A DNA stretch of 64,000 nt, taken from assembly GCA_938034415.1 (NCBI GenBank), contig CALHLE010000036.1, positions 1 to 64,000 of the forward strand, read 5' to 3'. The notes under the pieces were generated by a model. It had not been told where the DNA came from, searched no databases, and was given only the letters and a program-made list of their open reading frames with translations. This document shows positions 42,609 through 50,454 of the stretch, in pieces. The position numbers and the translations under genes were made by a program. The DNA comes from an uncultured Anaerolineae bacterium. Lineage in GTDB: Bacteria; Chloroflexota; Anaerolineae; J036; Brachytrichaceae. Within the stretch, counting starts at the first letter, position 1. Every line of letters starts with the position of its first letter.

Positions 42609-44381
42609 ATGTTAAAGACGAAGACCTGTGGCGAATTACGCAAAGAACACGTGGGACAACATGTCACGCTTGCCGGCTGGGTGCACCGCCGGCGCGATCA
42701 TGGCGGGGTGATTTTCATTGACCTGCGCGACCGCTTCGGCCTGACGCAGATCGTCATCAACCCCGCGAACGTGCGCAGCCCAGAAATCTTCAAGCTGGCC
42801 GAGTCGTTGCGCAACGAATACGTGATTCAGGTCGAGGGCCAGGTCACGCTGCGGCCCGAGGGCATGGTGAACCCTAAAATTTCAACCGGCGAGATCGAGG
42901 TGATGGTCTCGCAACTGGCGCTGCTCAACCCGGCCAAAACGCCGCCTTTCCTCATAGATGACGAGGGGCGCGATGTGGACGAGAACCTGCGCCTCAAATA
43001 TCGCTACCTCGACCTGAGGCGCGAACGCATGGCGCGCAATCTCACGATCCGCCACACCTTCGTCAAATTCATCCGCGATTATTTGGACGCGCGCGGTTTC
43101 CTCGAAGTCGAGACGCCGATCCTGTTCAAGACCACGCCGGAAGGCGCGCGCGATTACCTGGTGCCCAGCCGCGTGCATCCCGGCTGCTTCTACGCGCTGC
43201 CGCAAAGCCCGCAGCAATTGAAGCAGTTGCTCATGGTCGCCGGCGTCGAGCGCTACTTCCAGATCGCCCGCTGCTTCCGCGACGAGGATCAGCGCGCCGA
43301 CCGGCAACCCGAATTCACCCAGCTCGACCTGGAGATGAGCTTCGTGGATCGTGAGGACATACTCAACCTGATCGAGGGGCTGCTGACCGAATTCACCGAG
43401 CGCTACGCGCACCTACACGGCAAGCGGCTGCTGTTCAAGCCCTTCCTGCGCCTGCCCTACGAAGCGGTCATGGAACGCTTCGGGCGCGACAAGCCCGACC
43501 TACGCTTTGGCATGGAGCTGTTCGACGCGACCGACATCACGCGCGGCTCGGAGTTCTTGCCGTTTCACGCGGCGCACGTCAAGGGCATCTGCGCGCCCGG
43601 CTGCGCCAGCTACACGCGCAAGCAGACCGACGAGTTGACCGAGTTCGCCAAGAAGAACGGCGCCAAGGGCCTCGTCGTGCTGTGGCACGATCCGGATGGC
43701 ATCCGCAACAGCGGCGCCGGCGCCAAACTCAGCCAGGCCGAGAAGGACGCCATCGTCGCGCGGGCCGGCTCGAAGCCCGGCGACCTGATTCTGCTGGTCG
43801 CCGACGACAACCGCAGGGCGGTCAACGAAGCGCTAGGCGAGCTGCGCCACGAACTGGGCACGCGGCTTAAGCTAGCCGACGAGAGCGTGATGGCTTATCT
43901 GTGGGTGGTGGACTTCCCGTTGTTCGAGTGGAACGAAGAGGAACGGCGCTGGGATCCATCCCACCATATGTTCACCGCCCCGAAAGATGAACATCTCGCT
44001 TTGCTGGAATCCGATCCAGGCCAAGTGCGCAGCAAGCAATACGACCTAGTGTGCAATGGCTACGAGGTCGGCGGCGGCAGCATCCGAATCCACCGCCGCG
44101 AGGTGCAGGAGACTGTGATGCGGCTCATCGGCCTAGAGATGGAAGAGGCGCGGCGCAAGTTCGGGCACATCCTCGAGGCGTTTGAGTACGGCGCCCCGCC
44201 GCACGGCGGCATCGCGCCCGGCATTGATCGGCTGACCATGCTGTATTGCGGCGAGCCGAACATCCGCGAGGTGATGGCGTTCCCCAAGAACCAGCAGGCC
44301 ATGGATGTGATGGCCGGCGCGCCGTCGCCGGTATACGAGCACCAATTAAAGGAACTGCACATTCGCCTAGCGCTCCCGTAA
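42609..44381 (+). CDS. aspS: Aspartyl-tRNA synthetase, probably non-discriminating
   Basis: A 590-residue class II synthetase of the bacterial type. It has an N-terminal OB-fold anticodon domain (to about 105), class II motif 2 ([16 protein letters not shown]), the GAD insertion (about 285-410) and motif 3 ([13 protein letters not shown]). The OB domain reads RRRDHGG and RPEGMVN; E. coli has RRRDLGS and RDEKNIN at these places. His and Gly there are associated with non-discriminating enzymes that charge both tRNA-Asp and tRNA-Asn with Asp, which requires GatCAB. ATG 42609 has GAGG nine bases upstream. A leader with a peptide ORF and terminator precedes it. Confidence 0.95.
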   Translation: MLKTKTCGELRKEHVGQHVTLAGWVHRRRDHGGVIFIDLRDRFGLTQIVINPANVRSPEIFKLAESLRNEYVIQVEGQVTLRPEGMVNPKISTGEIEVMVSQLALLNPAKTPPFLIDDEGRDVDENLRLKYRYLDLRRERMARNLTIRHTFVKFIRDYLDARGFLEVETPILFKTTPEGARDYLVPSRVHPGCFYALPQSPQQLKQLLMVAGVERYFQIARCFRDEDQRADRQPEFTQLDLEMSFVDREDILNLIEGLLTEFTERYAHLHGKRLLFKPFLRLPYEAVMERFGRDKPDLRFGMELFDATDITRGSEFLPFHAAHVKGICAPGCASYTRKQTDELTEFAKKNGAKGLVVLWHDPDGIRNSGAGAKLSQAEKDAIVARAGSKPGDLILLVADDNRRAVNEALGELRHELGTRLKLADESVMAYLWVVDFPLFEWNEEERRWDPSHHMFTAPKDEHLALLESDPGQVRSKQYDLVCNGYEVGGGSIRIHRREVQETVMRLIGLEMEEARRKFGHILEAFEYGAPPHGGIAPGIDRLTMLYCGEPNIREVMAFPKNQQAMDVMAGAPSPVYEHQLKELHIRLALP

Positions 44382-44398
44382 GCTCCGAAGCGCGAGAA

Positions 44399-44438
44399 AA
44401 CGCGACAGCGCAGCCGGAGGGGGCTGCGCTGTCGCGTT
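44399..44438. terminator. Bidirectional terminator between aspS and the flavoprotein gene
   Basis: AACGCGACAGCGCAGCC and its complement form a perfect 17-bp stem with a loop of about six bases. On the minus strand TTTTCTCG follows the stem, suiting termination of the flavoprotein gene; it lies 17 nt after the aspS stop, so it probably serves both. Confidence 0.8.
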
Positions 44439-44453
44439 GTGATGAGGGTTTGT

Positions 44454-45476
44454 CTAGAGCTTCTTCTCCGAGCTGTGCCCGGGGAAGGCTTTGGCGCCGG
44501 GGTGCAGATACTGATACGCGAAATTCACCGCGCGCGTCGCCTGAGCGAAGCCCTCAACGATAAGGTTGAGCGGCTCTTCGCCGGGCAATGCGGCAATGTC
44601 GCCGGCGGCATAGACGCCGGGGATGTTGGTCTCCTGCTTGGTGTTGACGCGGATGTAGCGCGTGCCCTCCATCTCCAAGCCCCAGTTTTTGATCGGGCCG
44701 AGGTCAACGCTGTAGCCCAGCGTCAGGATCACGGCGTCCACCGGCAGCGTCATCTCCTCCTTGGTGCGGTTATCGAAGATGATCGCGTACTCCACCTTGC
44801 CGTTGCCGCCAACCGTCTTGAGTTCGTAGAACAGTTTGACTTCCACCGAGGAATTCAACAGCTCGGTCACCGATGCGCCATGGGCGCGGAACTGATCGCG
44901 CCGGTGAATCAGCGTGACGTGCTTGGCGTAGTCTTTGAGGTTGAGCGCCCAGTCTACCGCCGAGTCGCCGCCACCCACGATCAAGATGCGCTTGCCGCGG
45001 AAGGCCGCTTTCTCCTTCACGGTGTAATACAGGCCGCGCCCTTCGTATGGGACCAGCTCCGGATTGGGTAGCTTCTTGGGCTGAAAGGCGCCCACGCCGC
45101 CGCAGATCACGACTGCGCGGGTGTGATGCTCGCCCTTGTTCGTCACGAGCTTGAACGTGCCGTCCGGCTGCCGCTCCAACTGCTCCACCCGCTCGCCCAG
45201 CACGATGGTCGGCTCGAACATCTTCGCCTGCTCGACCAGGTGCTTGACCAGATCCATCGCCAGGATCTTGGGATAGCCGGGGGTGTCGTAGATGAACTTT
45301 TCCGGATATAGCGCCGTCAACTGCCCGCCGAGGTCATCGAGGGCATCAATCACTTTCACTTTCATCTCGCGCAGACCGGCATAGAAGGCGCCGAACAAGC
45401 CCGATGGGCCAGCGCCGATGATCGTCACGTCATACAGGTCGCGCGCGCCATTGCTGCCATTAGTGCTCACAGTCAT
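44454..45476 (-). CDS. Thioredoxin-reductase-like ferredoxin/flavodoxin-NADP reductase
   Basis: The 340-residue flavoprotein has the FAD motif GAGPSGLFGAFYA (about 20-32), the NADPH motif GGGDSAVDWA (about 165-174) and the C-terminal FAD motif YAAGDIA (about 292-298). The CxxC pair of true thioredoxin reductases is absent from the expected site after the NADPH motif, so it belongs to the TrxR-like FNR (YumC) group, which reduces ferredoxin or flavodoxin with NADPH. ATG 45476 has AAGGAG nine bases upstream; the longer in-frame start was rejected because it would run into the rnpB gene. Confidence 0.92.
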   Translation of the reverse strand: MTVSTNGSNGARDLYDVTIIGAGPSGLFGAFYAGLREMKVKVIDALDDLGGQLTALYPEKFIYDTPGYPKILAMDLVKHLVEQAKMFEPTIVLGERVEQLERQPDGTFKLVTNKGEHHTRAVVICGGVGAFQPKKLPNPELVPYEGRGLYYTVKEKAAFRGKRILIVGGGDSAVDWALNLKDYAKHVTLIHRRDQFRAHGASVTELLNSSVEVKLFYELKTVGGNGKVEYAIIFDNRTKEEMTLPVDAVILTLGYSVDLGPIKNWGLEMEGTRYIRVNTKQETNIPGVYAAGDIAALPGEEPLNLIVEGFAQATRAVNFAYQYLHPGAKAFPGHSSEKKL

Positions 45477-45541
45477 AGCATCGCTCTCCTTAAAGCCGTG
45501 CCGATTGTAGCATCGGCGCAAATGTCTCTCGTAGAATTCGC

Positions 45542-45550
45542 TGCGATAAT
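45542..45550 (+). promoter_or_regulatory. Extended -10 element of rnpB
   Basis: TGCGATAAT is an extended -10 box (TG, one base, GATAAT) placed 7-8 bp before the expected 5' end of the RNase P RNA near 45558. No -35 hexamer is obvious, as is usual for extended -10 promoters. Confidence 0.5.
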
Positions 45551-45557
45551 CAGGTGT

Positions 45558-45906
45558 GTTCGAGCCTGCCGGGCGGTCGCGTCCCGCGATGCGGGATGAG
45601 GAAAGTCCGGACTCCATAGGGCGCGGTGCTGGCTAACGGCCAGGCGGGGTGACCCGACGGAAAGTGCAACAGAAAACACACCGCCCGCAAGGGTAAGGGT
45701 GAAATGGTGCGGTAAGAGCGCACCGGCGTCGCAGCGATGCGACGGCCTGGCAAACCCCACCGGGAGCAACGCCAAGACGCGCAGATGAGGCGGCCCGCTG
45801 ATGCGCAGGTAGGCGGCTGGAGGCGCGCAGCAATGCGCGTCCTAGAGGGATGATCGCCTCGGGCCTTCGGGCCTAGACAGAATCCGGCTTATAGGCAGGC
45901 TCGAGC
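45558..45906 (+). ncRNA. rnpB: RNase P RNA (bacterial type A)
   Basis: The catalytic RNA that removes tRNA 5' leaders. P1 is formed by CGAGCCTGCC (45561-45570) and GGCAGGCTCG (45894-45903). The conserved core is clear: GAGGAAAGTCCGGACTCC near 45598, ACAGAAAACA near 45670, GGTGAAATGGTGCGGTAAGA near 45699, and AGAATCCGGCTTATA near 45879, which together form P4 and the universally conserved strands. The layout with separate P15-P17 region suits type A. Both ends are good to a few bases. The deoC start codon lies only about 14 nt after its 3' end. Confidence 0.95.
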
Positions 45907-45919
45907 AGCTTGCAAACGC

Positions 45920-46879
45920 ATGAATACGCACAATGGCCGCAATCCCGGCGTCCCGCTCGACTTGCGATGGGTGGAAGCCGCGCGCGTGAACCGCAGCGCC
46001 GTAGAGCGTCGAGCAGCGACGTTGCCGACGCGCCGCTCGGTCAAGCAAGCCTGGCAGGCCGCTTGGCTGCTGCGCGCGATTACGCTCATGGACTTGACGA
46101 CGCTCCAAGGGGACGACACGCCCGGCAACGTGCAGCGCTTGTGCGCCAAGGCGCGCCGGCCGGTGCGCGGCGACCTGCTCGAGGCGCTCGGCGCGCATGA
46201 GTTGCCGATCCGCGTGGCCGCCGTGTGCGTGTATCACGCGATGGTGCCCGTTGCCGTGAAAGCGCTCGCTGGCTCTGACATCCCCGTTGCGGCCGTCGCC
46301 GCCGGCTTCCCCGCCGGCCTGACCCCGCTCGACCTGCGCGTGAAGGAAATCGAATACGCCATCGAGATGGGCGCTCAAGAGATAGACGTCGTGATCTCCA
46401 GGCGACACGTGCTCGCCGGCAACTGGGGCGCGCTCTACGACGAAATCCGCGCCTTTCGAGAGGCATGCGGCGACGCCCACATGAAGGCGATCTTGGAGGC
46501 CGGCGAGCTGGCGACGCTGCGCCAGGTGTATCAGGCCAGCCTGGTGTGTATGATGGCCGGTGCCGACTTCATCAAGACCTCGACCGGAAAGGCGGCGGTC
46601 AACGCGACGCTGCCGATTGGCCTGGTGATGTGCCGCGCGATTCGCGACTACGCCGCGCGCACAGACCACCAGGTGGGGTTCAAGCCGGCCGGCGGCATTC
46701 GCGCCGCCAAGCAAGCGCTCGACTGGATGATCCTCATCAAGGAGGAGTTGGGCGACGAATGGCTGCGGCCAAGTCTCTTTCGTTTCGGCGCCAGCGCGCT
46801 GCTGGCCGACATCGAACGGCAACTTGAGCATCACGTCACCGGCGCCTATTCGGCGTCATTCAGACACCCGATGGCCTAA
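45920..46879 (+). CDS. deoC: Deoxyribose-phosphate aldolase, long DERA-like form
   Basis: The 319-residue class I aldolase cleaves 2-deoxyribose 5-phosphate to glyceraldehyde 3-phosphate and acetaldehyde. The Schiff-base lysine is in FIKTSTGKAA, and GFKPAGGIR holds the second lysine. Unlike the usual bacterial form of about 220-260 residues, it has an N-terminal extension of about 55 residues (DLRWVEAARVNRSAVERRA, WQAAWLLRAI, MDLTTLQGDDT) that matches the animal DERA type from memory. This supports the ATG at 45920. No Shine-Dalgarno site is clear. It may be read from the rnpB transcript. Confidence 0.92.
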   Translation: MNTHNGRNPGVPLDLRWVEAARVNRSAVERRAATLPTRRSVKQAWQAAWLLRAITLMDLTTLQGDDTPGNVQRLCAKARRPVRGDLLEALGAHELPIRVAAVCVYHAMVPVAVKALAGSDIPVAAVAAGFPAGLTPLDLRVKEIEYAIEMGAQEIDVVISRRHVLAGNWGALYDEIRAFREACGDAHMKAILEAGELATLRQVYQASLVCMMAGADFIKTSTGKAAVNATLPIGLVMCRAIRDYAARTDHQVGFKPAGGIRAAKQALDWMILIKEELGDEWLRPSLFRFGASALLADIERQLEHHVTGAYSASFRHPMA

Positions 46880-46946
46880 ACGGCCATACAGCCCCAGACC
46901 GTTAACCCAAGCAGCACAGGTAGTAATTTGTTAACCGAGATCCCCT

Positions 46947-47189
46947 ATGAAACGCATCAACTTGAACGGCGCATGGCCGATCTTGATCTTCATCATCCTG
47001 TTCCTGATCCTGCCCTTCTCTACATTGCCGGGGCTGTTCGACGCCGTGTTCATCGCGCTGATGGGGATCGCAGCGGTGCTCGCCGTATTGCTCATCGCCG
47101 CGCTGATACAAAGCCGCCGGCGCGATCAGGCAGCAGACTTAAAGATGCCCCCTGCGCCTGCAGAGGATGCTCAGCCGCCGAACAGTTGA
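46947..47189 (+). CDS. Small membrane protein of unknown function
   Basis: An 80-residue protein with two closely spaced hydrophobic helices (about 10-30 and 34-55), a basic SRRR turn and a polar Pro-rich tail. No family is recognised. The 3' end overlaps the convergent DUF3467 gene by 19 nt. The strong helices and clean start suggest a real gene, but evidence is limited. Confidence 0.55.
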   Translation: MKRINLNGAWPILIFIILFLILPFSTLPGLFDAVFIALMGIAAVLAVLLIAALIQSRRRDQAADLKMPPAPAEDAQPPNS

Positions 47190-47497
47190 TTGGCCAGCGC
47201 TTCACCCTGCTGGGGCACGTAGATCGGGCCGAACTGCGCCTCGAAGCGCTCGATATTCTGCTGCAACGCGCGCAGCAGCAGTTTGGCGTGCATCGGCGTG
47301 GTCACGATCCGCGCGCCGACGCGCGCAGTCGGCATGTTGGGCAAGATGCGCGCGAAGTCCAGCACAAACTCCGATGGCGTATGCTGGATGACGACGAGGT
47401 TGGAATATGTCGCGTCTAAGTGCGCAGGCAGTTCGATTTGCAGCCCCTGCGGAGCGGGCGCGTGCGGTGGGGGTTGAACTGAATGTGGCAGGGTCAT
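47171..47497 (-). CDS. DUF3467 protein
   Basis: A 108-residue cytoplasmic protein of the DUF3467 family, recognisable from YSNLVVIQHTPSEFVLDFA (about 31-49) and the RIVTTPMHAKLLLRALQQNIERFE segment. Structure is likely a small beta sheet followed by one long helix. Function is unknown in all relatives. It overlaps the end of the convergent small membrane protein by 19 nt and lies downstream of ssb beyond a terminator. Confidence 0.85.
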   Translation of the reverse strand: MTLPHSVQPPPHAPAPQGLQIELPAHLDATYSNLVVIQHTPSEFVLDFARILPNMPTARVGARIVTTPMHAKLLLRALQQNIERFEAQFGPIYVPQQGEALANQLFGG

Positions 47498-47502
47498 GGC
47501 GT

Positions 47503-47542
47503 CAACAAAAGAACCTGACAGCCAGGCGCTCGCGTCAGGTTC
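47503..47542 (-). terminator. Intrinsic terminator of ssb
   Basis: GAACCTGAC (47511-47519) and GTCAGGTTC (47534-47542) form a perfect 9-bp stem. On the minus strand it is followed by TTTTGTTGAC, a T-rich tail, and it lies just after the ssb stop. Confidence 0.75.
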
Positions 47543-47559
47543 TTCAGCGCGAATGAGCG

Positions 47560-47985
47560 TTAAAAGGGAATATCTTCAGTCGGCTGATCGCCGCCGTCCA
47601 TGCCGCTGTCACCTTCCGGATGGCCGGACTCAGCCTCGTCGCGCGGACTCAAGAAGCGCACCGTGTTTGCGATGATTTCGAAGTTCGCGCCGACGGTGCC
47701 GTCCTGGCGCGTGTAGGTCACTGGCCCGCCTGTCTTCGGATCAACGCGCAGCCGGCCTTCCACGAGCACCATCTTGCCTTTGCTCAGATACTGGTTCGCC
47801 GTCTCCGCCGGCTTGCCGAATACGGAGACGCGAAACCAGGTCGTCTCTTTTTGCCGTTGCCCATTCTTATCGCTCCAGACGCGGTCGGTGGCAAGGCTGA
47901 ATGACGTGACAGGCTCGCCGCTCGGCATGTAGCGCATCTCCGGATCGCGCCCAAGGCGACCGACCACCGTTATACTTTGATACAT
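47560..47985 (-). CDS. ssb: Single-stranded DNA-binding protein
   Basis: The 141-residue protein has one OB-fold (MYQSITVVGRLGRDPEMRYMPSG, TTWFRVSVFGKPAE, KGKMVLVEGRL) and the acidic C-terminal tip ending EDIPF, which recruits partner proteins. ATG 47985 has a strong AAGGAGG upstream; longer in-frame starts were rejected. It is not next to rpsF or rpsR, the usual neighbours, so it may be a second copy or a relocated single gene. Confidence 0.95.
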   Translation of the reverse strand: MYQSITVVGRLGRDPEMRYMPSGEPVTSFSLATDRVWSDKNGQRQKETTWFRVSVFGKPAETANQYLSKGKMVLVEGRLRVDPKTGGPVTYTRQDGTVGANFEIIANTVRFLSPRDEAESGHPEGDSGMDGGDQPTEDIPF

Positions 47986-48067
47986 AGATTGTTCCCTCCT
48001 TGTTACCTTGAAGTAGAGCCTTGCCCAAAGATTGTAACCGACAACGTCATCTTGTGCTGGTTTCATC

Positions 48068-48721
48068 TCACCTCTCATTGGATGAGCTGGATAGCAGGGA
48101 CGCCCTACTGAGGATGCGACGCCAATATTGCACGGTCAGCCGTCCCCATGCGGCGCGCTGCTCTGAAGTCAGCGCATACATGGTCTGCATTAGGCGCGTG
48201 CGCGTGATAGGCGTCATCTTGTCCATCGGCTCGCGCGCGTCCAGGACCTCTGGATGGCTCTCGATCCATGCTGCTCGGCGGCGGTGCATCTCGGCGCTCA
48301 GCTCGGGCAGGCGGCACACGTGCGCGCCGATCAGTTGCATCGCTGGCGTATAGAACGCGATGATCGGCAGCTGGGCATCGCGATCAGCCCCAGCGGGGGT
48401 CAACGACAACGCATCGTGCGCGATAGCCCGCACTGCGTCGGCGTGCGTCGTCGGACGGAACAGGCGCAAGGCCAGCTTCCCCACTTCGACCGACAGCCGG
48501 CCGATGATCGGCACGTCGCGCAAGGCGTCGAGGTTGGCGTCTTCAGTCGCAACAGCGACGTTGATCGAGGTTGGCAAACCTCGAAAGAAAGCCAGGTCAT
48601 CCGCGCTGAAAGCCTCTGTTGCCTTGATGAAATTGGCTCGAAAGTCCTCCTTGCCTTGAGCCATGGTAGCGATGTATTGATCGAGGCGCAGGCCCTGCTG
48701 AAACTGTCCTAATGTGGTCAT
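48068..48721 (-). CDS. Thioredoxin-like protein lacking the active-site cysteines
   Basis: A 217-residue protein. Its opening (LGQFQQGLRLDQYIATMAQGKEDF) and core (INVAVATEDANLDALRDVPIIGRL) match the bacillithiol-era 'thioredoxin family' type in which a WCGDC-like motif follows a beta strand. Here the place of the cysteines reads ANLDAL, so a disulfide role is unlikely. The cis-proline DVP site is kept. The C-terminal 70 residues are helical and charged. The only cysteine is near residue 136. The relation is by eye; a role as a structural relative is inferred. Confidence 0.5.
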   Translation of the reverse strand: MTTLGQFQQGLRLDQYIATMAQGKEDFRANFIKATEAFSADDLAFFRGLPTSINVAVATEDANLDALRDVPIIGRLSVEVGKLALRLFRPTTHADAVRAIAHDALSLTPAGADRDAQLPIIAFYTPAMQLIGAHVCRLPELSAEMHRRRAAWIESHPEVLDAREPMDKMTPITRTRLMQTMYALTSEQRAAWGRLTVQYWRRILSRASLLSSSSNER

Positions 48722-48910
48722 CGCTGTTCTTGGATGAGAGGAAGATGAATATAGCCGAATATACCCCTGCACGAACCGACTAAAGCCGACGATGCCAGGC
48801 GCCCCGCGCGCCGAGGGCGAGACGGGCGCGCTGCTGTAGCGCTGGGCATCATCCCGAAACAGCGCGTTTCGCGCCGCGCCGTGCGCAGGACCGTGGAATA
48901 ATGTTCGCAG

Positions 48911-50440
48911 ATGAAAGATCTGATCAGGTGGGCATGCGGCATCGCATGCGCGGTGATCCTCCTTGCCTGCGCCGACGAACCGCCCCCCCAAACCACCACC
49001 CGCGATCCGACGCCGGCCATCTCGGCTGCCAACCAGTCCGCCGCGACGCGGCCGCCGGCGCCGACGCCCACCGCGACGCGACATCCTATCCCCATCGGCA
49101 CGCCCACCCTTGATCCGCCTCGTCCCGTCCATTCGGGCGACGTGTTGACGCTCACTTATACTGTGCGACGCGGCGACACGCTTAGCGGCATTGCATATGC
49201 CATCGGCGCGACGCCGGAAGAGTTGCAACAACTGAACGGCCTGCGCGATCCAAACGCCCTACAGGTCGGCCAGCAACTGCTGATCCGGCGCCGGATTGTG
49301 GGACGCACGCCGTCTATCAAGCTGATCCCGGATAGCGAACTGGTCAACGGCCCAACGGCCGCTGCGTTCGACGCGGCCGCCTTCATCGCGCAACAGGGCG
49401 GCTACCTCAGCCGCTATACCGAGGTCGTCGCCGGGGAGTTGCTGACCGGCGCGCAAATCGTGGAGCGCGTGGCCGAACAGTTCAGCGTGCACCCGCGCAT
49501 TCTGTTGGCTGCGCTGGAATACGTGGGCGGATGGGTGACACAGGCGCAACCCGCCGAGGATCAACTGCGCTACCCGCTCGGTTACAAGCGCACGAGCCTG
49601 GAAGGGCTGAACGCGCAGTTGAACTGGGCGGCGCTCCGCCTGAACGAGGGCTATTACGGTTGGCGCTTGAACACGCGCGGCTACGCGCGGCTGGACGACG
49701 GCGCGTATCTCGCCATCGGCCCGGGGGTGAACGCCGGCACGGCCGGCCTGCAGAACTATCTGGCGGCGATCAGCACGCTCCCGGATTGGCCGACCATCGC
49801 CGAAAGCGACGGCGCGCGTGCGTTCATGCGCGCCTACCGGCGGCTCTTCGGCACCCCCTGGCAATACGATTTCGGCCCACTCGTCCCCGACGACCTGCGC
49901 CAGCCGCCTCTTGCGCTGCCGTGGCGCAAGGGCGAGACGTGGTATTTCACCGGCGGGCCGCATAGCGCCTGGGGGCCAGGCACCCCCTGGGGCGCCCTGG
50001 ATTTCACGTCAGCCAACGTAGCCGGCTGCGCCGAACTGCCGGACTGGGTGACGGCTGTAGCCGACGGCGTCATCACGCGCAGCGCGCGCGGCGAAGTCGG
50101 CCAATCCCTCGACCCCAGCGGCGACGAGCGCATCGGCTGGAGCGTGTTGTATCTGCACATCGGCAGTCGAAACCGCGTCCCCGTCGGCGCGCGGGTGAAG
50201 GCCGGCGACCCCATCGGCCATCCCTCATGCGAGGGCGGGCTGGCACAGGCGGCTCACCTCCACCTGGCGCGCAAGTACAACGGCGAGTGGATCAATGCCC
50301 AGGGCGCGACGCCGTTCGACTTGGAGGGCTGGATCGCCGTGGAAGGCCCGCGCGAGTACGACGGCGCGCTGGTGCAGGGGGACCTGAGGCGCGAGGCATG
50401 CCAGTGCAAGCGTCCCGATCTGAACGGCATCACGCGGTGA
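48911..50440 (+). CDS. LysM lipoprotein with LasA-like M23 peptidase domain
   Basis: The 509-residue protein has a signal peptide with lipobox LLAC (Cys near 20), a Pro/Thr linker, one LysM domain (about 82-126, YTVRRGDTLSGIAYAIG) that binds peptidoglycan, a middle region of about 180 residues and a C-terminal M23 endopeptidase domain. Its metal ligands are spaced as in LasA: GGPHSAW, then ALDF, and HLHLA near 450. It should cut or remodel the cell wall. AATAAT ends 8 nt before the ATG and no Shine-Dalgarno site is seen. Confidence 0.87.
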   Translation: MKDLIRWACGIACAVILLACADEPPPQTTTRDPTPAISAANQSAATRPPAPTPTATRHPIPIGTPTLDPPRPVHSGDVLTLTYTVRRGDTLSGIAYAIGATPEELQQLNGLRDPNALQVGQQLLIRRRIVGRTPSIKLIPDSELVNGPTAAAFDAAAFIAQQGGYLSRYTEVVAGELLTGAQIVERVAEQFSVHPRILLAALEYVGGWVTQAQPAEDQLRYPLGYKRTSLEGLNAQLNWAALRLNEGYYGWRLNTRGYARLDDGAYLAIGPGVNAGTAGLQNYLAAISTLPDWPTIAESDGARAFMRAYRRLFGTPWQYDFGPLVPDDLRQPPLALPWRKGETWYFTGGPHSAWGPGTPWGALDFTSANVAGCAELPDWVTAVADGVITRSARGEVGQSLDPSGDERIGWSVLYLHIGSRNRVPVGARVKAGDPIGHPSCEGGLAQAAHLHLARKYNGEWINAQGATPFDLEGWIAVEGPREYDGALVQGDLRREACQCKRPDLNGITR

Positions 50441-50454
50441 GCGCGCCGGCGTCT

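Noticed and set aside
44454-45617. Longer flavoprotein start at 45617
   Set aside because: It would extend 60 nt into the RNase P RNA gene on the other strand; the ATG at 45476 has a good Shine-Dalgarno site and a normal N-terminus.
45473-45833. Minus-strand open frames of 60-100 codons around 45.6 kb
   Set aside because: They are antisense to the clearly recognised RNase P RNA.
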